From positions 62,001 to 126,000 of the forward strand of contig BDSL01000023.1 in assembly GCA_003116995.1 (NCBI GenBank): 64,000 nt of DNA. Reading direction: 5' to 3'. Source of the stretch: Yamagishiella unicocca. Lineage: Eukaryota; Chlorophyta; Chlorophyceae; Chlamydomonadales; Volvocaceae. Of the stretch, positions 45,720 through 57,400 are shown piece after piece (position 1 is the stretch's first letter; every line of letters starts with the position of its first letter). The notes under the pieces were generated by a model, which was not told the DNA's origin, ran no database searches, and worked only from the letters and a program-made list of their open reading frames with translations. Both the position numbers and the translations under genes were made by a program.

Positions 45720-48700
45720 GCCGCGGCTGACTGCGACGGTGCAGATGCGGCCTCACCGACACGTACGGTGTCCGTGCCCTCTCTTGAGGCCATGGCGATG
45801 GGTTCCTCGACGCGCGCATCTTCGCTACCGTCGCGTGGCGCGATGACCCCCGGGCAGTGGCCCCGCTCCGCAGTCAGCCGCTTCCTGGCCATGTCCTCCG
45901 GCCCCTCCGGCAGCGATGCTCCGCGCGCCGGCGCCGGCAGCCCACCACGCGGCGGAGAAATTTCGATCGAGCTGAACGGCAGCACCCATCGGAGGGAGGA
46001 GGACAGCAACAGCTCCTTCCTGCTGCTGCCTGGCAGCAGCGCGGGAAGGCTTCTGCAGACCTGCAGCAGCGTCGCGCAGGTGCGCGAGAACGTGCTTGTT
46101 TTTTATCGCTAGGCCGCGTATGTCTTAATCTACCGCTGAGCCGCGAAGAGTGGTTTTAGCTTCAGATGCGTTCATGTAGGCTATAGGAAGCATAGTACGC
46201 AATGCAGATGTATGCGAAAGGCAGAAGAACGAGCCCTAACGAGCCCTAACGAGCCCTAACTAGCCCTAACGAGCCGGCTACTGCTGAGCCGCCTGCCGGC
46301 GGGGTAGGCGGAGTGGCTTTGCGGGCTTAAACGTCAGCTGGGCAGCGGATGCTATACGTGCATGTCGTCCTGTTCGTTTTGTGGTCTTCCTTCGATACGG
46401 CTGCGTCGGCAAGGGACCGCGAGAACAAGTCCCTGCTCTCAAAAACATGCCTCTCGGATCTCAGGTTTGCGGCGCCGTTGTCTGTCCTCAATGATTTGAA
46501 ATGGCGTTGTTAGTAGTTACATCCTTACTCATCACAGGGACATACATTCCTGTCCTCCCTCCCGCGGCTTGCAGCCTTGTGGCAGCAGCGCCAACACCCT
46601 CCGCCTGGAGCCCTGGTACAGACCCGCCGTGCCGCCGGCGGACCTGCGGAAGGGGCTGGGCAGCAGCGCCCTGCGCCCCTCCGAATCCTCCGCGTCCTTC
46701 TCCCACACGGCCAATGCGTCGGTCGTTGGTGCGGCCGTAGCTGCAGCAGGCGGCTCAATGGCCAACAACGGCATCATGCTCTCTGGCACTGGCACCTGGA
46801 CCAACTCCCCCCACGGGAGCGTAAGGCCCGCTTCGTCGCAGCCGCCTTCCTCCACTCTCTTCTCCAGCAGCTATGCGCCCACGCATACGGGCAAGGTGTC
46901 GACGTTGGGAACGTCCTCTCTGCGGCCGTCCGACCAACAGCCGCACGTCACAGTGCGTGCAGAGTGCCCTACCACGGACGATACTACATCCACCACCGAA
47001 GTGACGGTCAAGCTCAAGGGCCCGGCTGAGGAAGTGCAGCAGGGGGCCAGCGCAAGACGGGCCGGGGCGGAGGCATTGGTGGTGACTGGCGACAGCGCGG
47101 AGGGCGCCACCAATGGCAGGCTTGCTGCTGCTTCAGCGGCGGCAGCAGCAGCGGCTGCGGATGCGGGGCGCGGCAGTGGCATTGACACTTCGTCAGCAGG
47201 TGCTGCGTCGCTGTTGCAGGGGGGTGGCTCCAGGGGGGAGGCGACGCTGCAGTGCGCACGGCTGCAGTTCTCAGATGCGGTGCCGGTGGCTGAAGAGGGG
47301 ACAGGAAGCAAACCACGCGTGGTGGACGGGGTGCTTGGGCTGCTCCGGCAGGCGCTCTCTTCTCGCGATTGCGGGCGCGGAAACAGCGGTGACGAATGCT
47401 GGCACGAGATCTGGGCGACCAGGGCAGTGGACCCCGTCACGCAGCAGGACGTGGTGGTGTTGGTGCAGGTACGTAGGCCACCCAGTCAGGAGCGGGCAGA
47501 TATATATTTTGGGGAGTACGTGGTGAGAACCGAGTGCGAGGCGGGAGATACCGGAAACTTGGTCCAAGGGATTTCCGGGTGTAGATTGGCGACAGCGTTC
47601 AACCCAAGTTGACGACAAACCTTTGCTTGCCTGTCTTGTATTCGGGGGCCAGGGAGGGTGCCCCGTTTCGACCGGCATCGAAGGTCGTGTGCCATGGGTC
47701 AGTCATGGGTGGAGTTGGTGAGGACTGGAAACAGGACCGCTCGTAGCTCACGTTGGCGACCCATGCCTCGCTTGGCTGCTCCGCAGCATGACGTGACCAA
47801 CAAGATGATTGCTGAGCGGCACCTGGCGCTGGTGATGGAGACGGAGCACCGCCTGCTGGAGCAGCTCTTCCCCCGCCACATCCTGGCCTACATCACGGAG
47901 GAGTTCGTTGCCAAGGTGGCGGCCGCGGCCGCCGGCAGCAACAGCGCCCTATCGACGGCGGACGCGCAGTGGCGACCCGCGGTTCGTGACTGCAAGGCAC
48001 TCGCCACGTGGCACCCGCAGGTAGGGTACGGGCTCGTCCAATGTGCGCTCGCACACGCAGCACCACGGCAGCTGCGCGGCTGAGCTTGCACATGTCTCCA
48101 CCGCTGCACCACCGGGTGACCGCACCGCCATGCACTACCAATACCGTGCCCTCACAATAGCCATTCAGTACAATAATGGCCATCGATCGAACCTTACTGC
48201 CGCTTCCCTGTTGTGTGCCGTCATCTTGTGCCGACGAGTGACCCCGCACTGCTGCTGCCCCTGCACCCATTTCTTCCAGGTCACCCTCCTGTTCGCGGAC
48301 ATCAAAGGTACGCGGGTCCAGCCATCCGACAGGGTTGCTGGGGGTGTTGCGGCCAATCACAGACAGTTCGCGGCAGGAAATTTAACCAAATGGGAAGCCA
48401 GTACGGCCACATGCCAGCCTATCCCTCCCACAATTCTTCCTACAATCCTCCCCCCACACACCCACCCAACTACCCTGTCCCGTCGCGTGAAACGGTTTTT
48501 TCAACGCACCCACCCCAGGCTTCACACCCATGTGCAAGGAGGTCGAGCCGCCCGCCGTCATGGCCATGCTGAACGACCTCTACTCGCGGTACGACCAAAT
48601 GCTGGACCAGTACGGCGTATTCAAGGTACGGCTTAGGGGTGGGCGAGCAGTGCGGTTCTCGTTCATGACATATGTATTGTAACCCGCGTCAGTAGTGATG

Positions 48701-50729
48701 GCCATCGCCTGCGCCAAGCTGGAAGGTCTAGGCCTAACGCTGCCACCACGGCGCAAGGATGTGGTGGCAGCGTTAGGTGTACTAAGTCTTCCAGCTCGGT
48801 GCAGGCGCATATTTACGGGCGAACATGCAGGTACTCGGTTTTCACTCCGTAGTTCCAAGGGGAGATATGGGTTGCACTCAAATTACTGATATTGCAATTG
48901 GCGACAGCAGAGCTGCAGATTGCGCAAGCTCGTCCCAGCGATGACAGCTACACCTACCGAGCCGTACTTACCCAGTGTGCACTCCACGTCACACGCACTG
49001 TTCTTGCCGCCCTGCCAAGTTGCATCCCACTTCGCCCTGATCCCCAATAATCCCGCCTATCCAACCCCGTGCTGCCTCTCGTTCTGGTCAGGTTGAGACC
49101 ATCGGGGACTGCTACTTTGTGGCTGGCGGGCTGATCCACGAGGATGAGGATGGCATGGCGGCGGTGCGCTGTGAGGGCATCCGACAAGACCCACTGCACG
49201 CACTGAAGGTCTTTGACTTTGCCAGGGTGAGCGATGGTTGCAGCCTGATGGATGGATAGGGGTTACTTGACAGCCTGCTATGCTTCGTACGAACACCCCC
49301 ATGCCCCCATCGGTCGACCGTTCCATTGTTGGGCTGTACTGTTGGCTGGGTTAAGGAGCCCGCTGGTAGCCTTTATGCATCTCGCCTGCAGCTTTCGCCT
49401 GTCTATTGGGCGCCGCTGCTGTCCTCAGCAAGTGTGGCCCGAACGTTGACATGCTGCCCTGCTCGTCCTGTTTGATGGACTCCCCACCGACACTGCTCGC
49501 AGGCGATGCTGGCGGCAGCCGAGGAAGTGCTAATGCCCACCACCCATGAGCCTGTGCAGATCCGAATTGGGATCCACTCCGGACCCGTGGTCAGCGGAGT
49601 GGTGGGCACCCGCATGCCGCGGTTCTGCCTCTTCGGTGAGAATGGTGATGCAGTGATGGCTGGGTCGATGGATTCCCGCCACATTGTGGCAGGGACTGGG
49701 GCCCATGTGGTGTCGCCAGGAGCTTGATGGCGCCTAGAGCGTGTTTCATATAGCTGGGGCTGAGGCTGTAGCACGAACCCCAGGGGCTTGCTTGCTGAGC
49801 TGCCAAAGTAAAGGCGTGCGGTTGGCGCATCACTTTGCGATCAAGTCGAGATCACGCTTGGAGTCGCAATACCTCGCGGGTGACATTGTAGCGCCCGATG
49901 ACGTCGTTCCACTTCATGGTGTCCGCACATGGTACATCTGGAGGTACAACCCTGCGGCTCCTGTGTGAACCCCTCCCTCACCGCCGCGCCCCCCCCCCCC
50001 CACCCACTGGACCCCTTCCGCTGCCTCCCAGGCGACACGGTCAACACCACCAGCCGCATGGAGAGCACCGGCGCGTCAGGAGCCATCCACGCCTCCGAGG
50101 CTACCTACGAGCTGCTGAAGGACTCGGCCCACTGGACACCCACGGGTGGCATCCAGGTCAAAGGCAAGGGCCTCCTGCAGACCTACCTTCACGTACCCCG
50201 CCAGGACTCCAACACCGACCCTAACCTACACCTAGGCCTGCTGCCGGTCGCCGGTGCGTCCATCGGTTCCGCTGAGGACCTTTCCAAGACCATGGCGGTC
50301 ATGTCCGTGGACAGTAAGCTGTGCTCGACCGGGGACCTTCAGACCGACCCCTGCACCACCTGCATGGACCTGGTGACCGCGGCCGACACCGTGGCGGTAG
50401 CTGCCTCATCGGCCTCCACCAGCAAGGCGCCAGCGACCGCGCGGGAGTGCGCGCAGAACCTCTTCGGCGAGTGCGAGACCATCACGCCTATGGACGCGCA
50501 ACGGCGGCCGTCGTTCGACGGCTTCCCCAGCGCACAGCCGTACAGCGGCGAAAGCAGCTCCACGCCGCCCGTCACGACTCGCGTCGGGACCGTCCGAGCC
50601 GGCGGCGGGCGGCTAGTGGAGGCCGCTCTAGCGATGATGCAGGCAGAGGGCTACCTCGACGACCCGGATGGCATGGTCCTGCGGGTGTCGCCGGTCTCAG
50701 ACGCCCAGTCGCGCATGGACTGCCCTTAA
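42576..50729 (+). CDS. Class III guanylyl-cyclase-type protein with split PAS domain
   Basis: Twelve exons: 42576-42779, 43030-43375, 43830-44081, 44134-44234, 44733-46079, 46575-47468, 47787-48020, 48280-48307, 48519-48625, 49092-49226, 49503-49635, 50032-50729. All phases agree, giving 1,492 residues. Exon 2 begins a PAS-like fold ([18 protein letters not shown]). Its closing strand and DVT motif come after a disordered insert of about 800 residues ([20 protein letters not shown], then HDVTNK). A linker ([14 protein letters not shown]) leads to the catalytic domain. Metal-binding Asp are in FADIKG (48298-48300) and GDCYF (49107-49109). The purine-contact Glu (VETIGD, 49095-49097) and Cys (RFCLFG, 49626-49628) are the GTP-type pair. 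Asn 50043-50045 and Arg 50055-50057 would stabilise the transition state. It should make cGMP. No membrane helix was seen, so it is probably soluble, with the PAS fold as the sensor. Confidence 0.88.
43376..43829 (+). other. Cyclase intron 2 with CCCCCAGTC minisatellite
   Basis: The donor GTACGG follows TGGAAAG and the acceptor is CCACACAG. From about 43382 to 43482 the intron is a degenerate tandem of CCCCCCAGTC and CTCCCGCAGTC units, each containing a potential CAG acceptor. Confidence 0.8.
46224..46265 (+). repeat. GAGCCCTAAC short tandem repeat
   Basis: Four tandem 10-bp units (one with T in place of G) inside the cyclase intron 46080-46574. The core CCCTAAC resembles telomere-type sequence but has a 10-bp period. 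Confidence 0.9.
48707..48806 (+). other. Imperfect hairpin within a cyclase intron
   Basis: The arms 48707-48749 and 48761-48806 are inverted repeats around an 11-nt loop. Inner arms pair perfectly for 17 bp (CCTAACGCTGCCACCAC with GTGGTGGCAGCGTTAGG). A small asymmetric internal loop follows, then GCTGGAAG pairs with CTTCCAGC, then GCCTGCGCC with GGTGCAGGC including a G-U pair. It lies in the intron 48626-49091. It could fold as a miRNA-type precursor or be a miniature inverted-repeat insertion. Confidence 0.8.
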
Positions 50730-53217
50730 CGACGCTGCCGCTGATCTGCCTCTGATCTGCCTCTGTCCTTGTTTTTTGCTTTCCTGTTAGCGACTAAGTA
50801 ATGGAGTGCGCTTGAAGCCTGGGCGCGGTACCGCGGGCCTGGTCCCTATGGTCCCTATGGAGTGCGGCTTAAGCCTGGGGGCGGTCTGGCGGGCATTGCT
50901 CTCTGGTCCCTAGCAAAGTGCCGATGAGCATTGAGTGGGGGTGGTGGCAGATATTTTGCGGGAGATGCGAGCGAGTCGGGGCAGAGAAAGTCGTTAAAAT
51001 TCATAACACGTGGCGTTGCAACTCCAGCGTGCTCATGGTCACTGATGCAAAAGAGACCAAGACTTCTTAGGACAGTGAACGCCTGTCAAATCAAGCGACT
51101 GGGCGCTGTGGGTGCCTGATGGTTGCGCCGGTAGCGAGGCCGCCATTCAGAGCGATCATTTGGGGTGATTTCGCCGTCTGGATCGTATTGCTATCAGCCG
51201 ATTAGACATTTGTGTTTGCGGAGATTGAGGTCCTGAGAAGTCTTGTACGAGAAGGCTTTTACGCATTAATCTGGACGAGATCGACAGAGCCCAGGGCGCC
51301 ACCTGCGACTCGCCTCTTTTATGATAATTTCGTGGCGCTGCGCCGTCTTGAGGGCGAGGCTGGTCGGGCGCGAAACGCGTTCGCTTAGCCACTTGAATAT
51401 TGGATGGAAAGCTTACTGCGGCCGACCGCGGGAACGGCTAGGGAAGAGCGCGGAAATCATTTCCGGTTAGCATGTGTGAGGTGCGGGTCCTTGCGGGTCA
51501 TGTTTGTCATTGAGTGGAGGGGCAATCGCTGAACTTGAATGCTCTTTATGTCTGGGGGCACAATGCTCATTCTGGGTTTGGTTCATTTGATCAGATTTTA
51601 TCAGGTAGTGGGTCGTGGTGGTAATGCAGCACCAAGGGGGATGTTGGGTACTGGATCGTTCGGACCTCATGTGGTGGTGGCTCTCATCTCATTGGACATC
51701 GATTAAGACCTGTTGTCGGGGGAGGGCATGGGTGAGGGTTACGCACCTTGACACCAAACTGGGTATTGTTAGGGCTGAAATCTGTGGTTTCCAGGCATCG
51801 TACTCGCTGAGCGTCGGTTGGCTGTCCGGTGTCTCCCGGGCTACCGACTTTTCGGTTAAGATTGTGTGAATTGGGAACCGTCCGCTGATGCTAGGCCATG
51901 AGCTCTGTGTGGCGGGTTGGGGGGGCTCGAGGAAGACCCGTGGATGCCCGGGTCCCCGGGCGGGGACCAAATTGCGTCATTCACGGTGGTGCTGGAAGCC
52001 TAGAGCGGGCTGGCGTCGTCGTGGCGGTTGAGCCAACGGTTTTCCCGGTAGATCAGTGAAGGTCCCATTGCCTGAGTGGCCTTCCGCGCACCTTCACAGG
52101 GCTGCCGCGTATTCCCGTGCGCCGCACATACATGTGTGTGCCTAGGCGGTGGAGTGGCGTCATCCTGTCATGAATTCATTGCCTCGCTGTGCTCGGTCAT
52201 GGATGCACATCACAGACGCAGCGCTACCAGTCCTACCAACGGACTTCGCCGGCGGGGCTGGTGCGATGCAGCTGGTGGGTGAGCCACCCGGTTTTGCGGT
52301 GTGGACGTCTTCCCAAGGGGTCAGGGGTTCCTCCCCGGAATATATTATAGGCTGTTCACTCTATGCTGGAAATAAAGGTTGCTGTTGGCGGTCGGTTGAA
52401 GGCTGTGGTGCTGTGCGGGACTGAGTAGGGGATGGACGAGGTGTGTGGGCCGCCGTGCAGCGGTACCCGCACTGGCCCAGCCTTGCAACCCGTAATTGCT
52501 GGATGTTGACGAATGCAGCTCACGAGGAGGGGCTCAAATGTGCACCAAGCTTTGTGTAGCAGTCCTGCTGGGCTGTAGGGTGCGGCCGGCGTCCGCCGGC
52601 CACTGTTGCATGGGTTGGCCGCTTGATGCATCTTGATGGTGGTGGCGGAGGCAGTTGCGACAAGTTGGTGATTGGTCGCTGAGTGGTTGTAGTCGGGGGG
52701 TCTGGGAGCGAACCGAATACGATTTAATTCTGCTAGTTGGTTTGGGCTGGTATGGCGGAAGAGACTGCCAACGACAAGGGTGCCGTACTCGTGGAGGTTC
52801 GCGGTAAATAATAAATGGTTAACGCGGGTGCGGTCCGAGGCTAGGGTCGATTCAGGTATGTTGAACTCCCATTGGGGCGCGGGCTGCTGCTGCTTTTGCC
52901 TCCGGGCTGTTCTTTTGGGGGTTTGGTGGTTTGCCATTGGTACGGTGCGGCTGGGTTTCTATCTCCTCATGCTTCTCAGTGTCTGGCGATGTGCCCATTG
53001 GCCTGGAGCCCACTGTAAGTACTACACGCAGTTCCTCGCTCTAGGAATTTCGGATGCGGGTCCGGAAACGTGCCGTAGGCCATGTACCCATCCCGGTGCT
53101 GTCAGTCGCTCAGTCCACTGCTACATCGTGCTGCTCCGGCTACCAGTATGTCCCATATCCCTCATCTCAGGGGCGAGTGCTGACATGGGCCTCGTGAACC
53201 GGAGGGGCGGATTGATT

Positions 53218-53262
53218 TATTTGACACGTGTTGTGATTTATTTGACACGTGTTGTGGGCTTA
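53218..53262 (+). repeat. Two direct copies of a 21-bp sequence
   Basis: ATTTATTTGACACGTGTTGTG occurs twice, head to tail. Each copy contains the palindrome CACGTG. Confidence 0.9.
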
Positions 53263-53690
53263 TTGGGCCGTGTTGCCCTGTCCGCACGAAGCCAAGGCGC
53301 AAGGCCCACGCATGGCACCAGGCCACAAGCCGGGTGAGGTGACCTAAGCACCACCGGGCCGCTTGTGGCCTCCGTGCTCCAGGTCGGGTCAGGTTAGGTC
53401 AGGTCAGGCCTCGCCTTGGAGCGCTTCTGCCCGAGTACGTTTCTGCGACACCGGCCGTCAACACAAGCCGTCCCCGTCCCTAGTGCAGAGTACATGCACA
53501 ACCACACAAGTCTAAGTCTACGTATGGTATCCAATCCCTCCATACGGTGGTGAAACCCGCCCTGCAGCCCCAACAAAACACCTCGTGTATTTGTCTCGGG
53601 GTATTGCACACCTCAGCACCCGCCGCTCAGCTCCCCGAGCAGGAGTGACATGTTACGGTTTTCACCGACTACAATCAGCCGCATCCAGCA

Positions 53691-53717
53691 ACCACACACA
53701 CACACACACACGCACAC
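53691..53717 (+). repeat. CA dinucleotide microsatellite
   Basis: A run of about twelve CA units, ending CGCACACG. Confidence 0.95.
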
Positions 53718-54400
53718 GATCACAAAGTGACAAACCGGTGTCGCCTGAATGCACATGCCGCCGGGCGCGTCTCAATCGTGTCAACACCTGCACGAACCGT
53801 GCTCCTAGCGATCGAGGGTAAAGCGCACCCCCACCGTTGCACGCTCCCGGCTCCCAAGTGATGTAATGCATCATGCACTTGCGCGCCAAAAAGAATCGGA
53901 AATGCCCACAACAGTATCACGGTGCACGATCACAAGTAAATGGCTTTGGAGCGCCGGAAGCTGCCGGGTCACCGCTCAGCCGCTGGCTCTATCTAGCCAT
54001 CAAGAAAAGGACCCGCGAGTCGTCTGGTGGGGGACGCCATCATACCACCCCACCAGGCCCGTGTAACCGGGTCTTTATGCCACCCCACCAGGCCCCAGGC
54101 CAGCCCCACTCCCTTATCAGGCACAGCAGGCACAGCAGACGAGCGGGAGATACACTCCAACGCGCAAGCGAACGATGCCACATGCCACGTACATGGTCAC
54201 CCTGTCGTACTGCCCCCCTGGTTGCATCGAGCCGCTGCTGCAACGCGTCGTTCCAGCACTGCGTCCTTACGTACCGTGTCACGCCATCCTTGTGGGCCTC
54301 CCGCCTCCGGCATTACCGCTGCGCAACCCGCACCGCACCCAGGCCACCGCACACAGCGATGACGAGTAACGAACCAACCAACCGTACGACAACTAACACA

Positions 54401-57400
54401 TCAATTCCTGCCGCCTCCAGGGACGCGACCCGGACCCAGACCCGACACGCCTATCGACGGCAACCCCGGCCCCCCGCCCAACGACTGCCCCCCCTGCGGC
54501 CCTTGGTACCTTCCGCCTGCGCCCCCCCCTGCCCCCTGGCCCCCCGGGTGCACGCCAACGTGCAGGCCGTTGACAGCCGCACTGGCGGGCCGCCGAGCAG
54601 ACCACATCCTGTTCGGTACAGCGCCGGAGGCGCCGCCGCCAGGCCGCGGGGAAGGCGAGTCCGCAGTCAGCGGAGCCGTGTCAATGCTGCCGCCGGCGCT
54701 GAGGTTGCGGACTGTCGGCGGGCCCCCTGGAACGAGACCCAGGGTCCCACCTGTGGGCTTGTTGGAGAGGAGGGGAGGCGCGGCACCGGAGGTGGTGGTG
54801 GGCGGAGACGGGGGGAGAGGGGAGGCTCCGGACTTGGGCCCCGGCCTGCAGGAGGGTCGGGTGGCGGCGGGGTTGCATAGTGAGGGGCCGGCAATAAGGG
54901 GCCGGCAACAAGGGGCCGGCAAGTAACCCTCCCCGGAAGGGTCCACAACCCGGAGTCCGCAACCCGAGGTCCAAACACCTTGGCCCTGACCCCTTGTCCC
55001 CCAACCCCCTCCCGTGGGCGGTGGACCCTGCCCCACCACCCGTCGTACTCAGCTACCTACCAAGACTGGTTCACCCCGGAGCTCCCCGCCGACGACGTCA
55101 TGCGCACGCCGCCGCCGCCAGCACCTCCGCCGCCCCGCGCCGCCGCCGCCTGCTGCCGATGTACGGCAGTGTTGACGCCCGGACCCGACAGCCGTACCGG
55201 CGACGCCGGCCGCATCACGGACGTCGGCGACGGCACCCTGTTGTTCAGCAAGTGCAGCGCGTCGTCCAAGGGCCCTCCTGGCGTCAGCGTCGACGTCAGC
55301 GACAGACTGCCGCCGGCTGCGGCGGACGCCGCCGCCGTCGCCACGTCCGCCGAGCCCGCGGAGCCCTGCCGCCGCCGGGCCTGCTCCACGGCGGCAGAGG
55401 CGGCGGTGACCGCGGCGGCGGCGGCGCTGCGCGCCGTCACGGGCCCTGTGTCGCGCATGGCGGCGTGCGCCGCCAGCGTGGCAAGCCCCGCCGATACGTC
55501 CTGCAGCATGGTGGCCAGCTGCCCCACCGCTGATGCGCTGCTCTTGGAGGACACCGCCTCCTGCAGCTTGACCAGCGCCTGGAAGGAGCGCTCCAGGGAG
55601 CGGAAGACGGCGATGATTTGCTCCTGCGGGCAGGTCGGCGGGGGGGGGCGTGGTGAGGCGCGGTACTCTGGTTTCGGAGGAAACGAACCTGCGGGTTGTG
55701 GGGGCGGTTGGAAGCCGCCGTCCGCCCCTCCACTAATCGACCTTCTAAACCCCGCCACGCCGCCCACAACTACAGCCCCTCCTGCGCCGCCTCACCCTGA
55801 ATGCCTCCGCCTCGTTCTCCAGCAGCTTGATCCGCATGGAGTTCATCGCCGCCAGCAGCACCAGCCGGTCGGTGGTGCAGGTGGTGGAGCGGCGCATCAG
55901 GCGGTCCAGGTGCAGCTTCACGGACTCGAGCAGCTCCACGTGTGCGGCCACCTCGTGGGGCTTGCGACGCAGCCGGGCGAGCGCAGCCTCGCGGTTGGCG
56001 ATGGCGGCGGGGGTCGGGAGGCCCTCCTGAGGTGGGGGTTACAGGAAAGAAGCAGTACCGGAACCGGTTACTCGACATGGGAAGTGTAGCTGGTGCATAG
56101 TGGGAGTGGGGAGCGGCGGAGAGGGCAGGGTGGGATGTGCTGCGCTAACGGCGGTCGAGGAGACGTCGAGGAGGAGACCCGCCCGCCACCCACCCGCCGG
56201 CGCAGCAGTAAACACATATCCACACGCACGTGTGCGTTTCCACTATGTCCGCTATTCACTTCTGTGTCTCTAACGTTGTAAACGTTTTGTCCACCTATCA
56301 CGCTCATTCGCACCTGCGTGCCGTCCGGCAGGGGCCCATCCCGCACTCGCTGCAACTCCTCGTGCGCCGCCACCGCCAGGTCGTGCGCGATACCCGACAG
56401 CTCCACATTCACCACCTCCGCCATGGAGGACGAGTGTCCGCCGCCGTACGGCAACCCGCCGCCGCCGCCGCCACCCCCGCCGCCGCCAGCGCTGTTGTGG
56501 CTGCGCGCCGCGCGATTATGCTGATCACTGCCGCCGCCGGCGCCGCCGGCGCCGCCGGCGCCGCCGCCACTGCCGCCACCGCTGGCGCCGCCGCCGCCCG
56601 TGGATTCGTCGTCGGTCCGGACGACTCTCGCCCAGGCGCCAATGCCACTGTTGGCGCCGTGCGGTGAAGACAGCCGCTGCATCTCCCTTGCCAGGTGTGC
56701 CACGGTGGCTTGCAGGCGAGGCAGGTCGCCCCCGGAGTCCTTCAATGTACCACTCCACCTGGCCTCCTGGGAGGACCACCGCTCCTCCAGCGCGCGCCCC
56801 CGCTCGTCCATGGTCGCAACCGCCAACTCCAGGGCACCTACCGTACAACCGCCCGTGCGTACGGCGCGGGGCGGGAAAGAGGAGGGGACCGGGTGCTTGA
56901 GGCGAGGGGTGAGGTACGGGCCGAGAAGAGGGGTCGCTGGTCCCCGTCACCTCCTGCCCCAGGCCGGGTGCTGGTGCTGACACCTGGGCTGGGAGGGTAA
57001 GTTCAGAGTTCTCGGTCCTAGGGGGACATCGTTACCACCCGAACAGTACCGAAACAACTATACGTACATCGAAACCGACTCGATACTCCCGAGTCGTGTC
57101 CCCAGACGCACGCACGCATAACACACGCATGCTCAGCATACTTAAAACACACAGGCACATACACACGCTCCGACCAAGGCGCAGCGGCGCGCCTACGGCG
57201 GACTCACCCAGCCGCTTCGCCAGTTGCGAGTCAGAGGATCCACCGAAGCCGCCGGCGAAGGCAACGCCGCGGGCGCTGCCGTTGGCCCTCATCTTGGCAC
57301 CCATGGGCAGCCCGCCGGCCGGGGCACCGCCGGGGCGAGCCTCGAAGGCGCCCATCGGCCCCGGGGACACCGACACCGACGCCGCCGCGTCCTGCAGCAG

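Larger units (their letters stand above)
50730..54400. other. Long intergenic stretch
   Basis: No gene is supported. Open frames on both strands at 52356-53337 overlap one another and show no domain. It contains a degenerate duplication near 50810-50920 (AAGCCTGGGNGCGG), a copy of the dispersed repeat at about 51927 (CTCGAGGAAGACCCGTGGAT), a direct repeat near 53220, and a CA run. It includes the presumed 3' ends of both flanking genes, which converge. Confidence 0.45.

Noticed and set aside
52356..53337. Opposing ORFs of 193 and 185 residues
   Set aside because: They overlap, neither has a recognisable domain, and the plus one includes a tandem direct repeat at about 53220.
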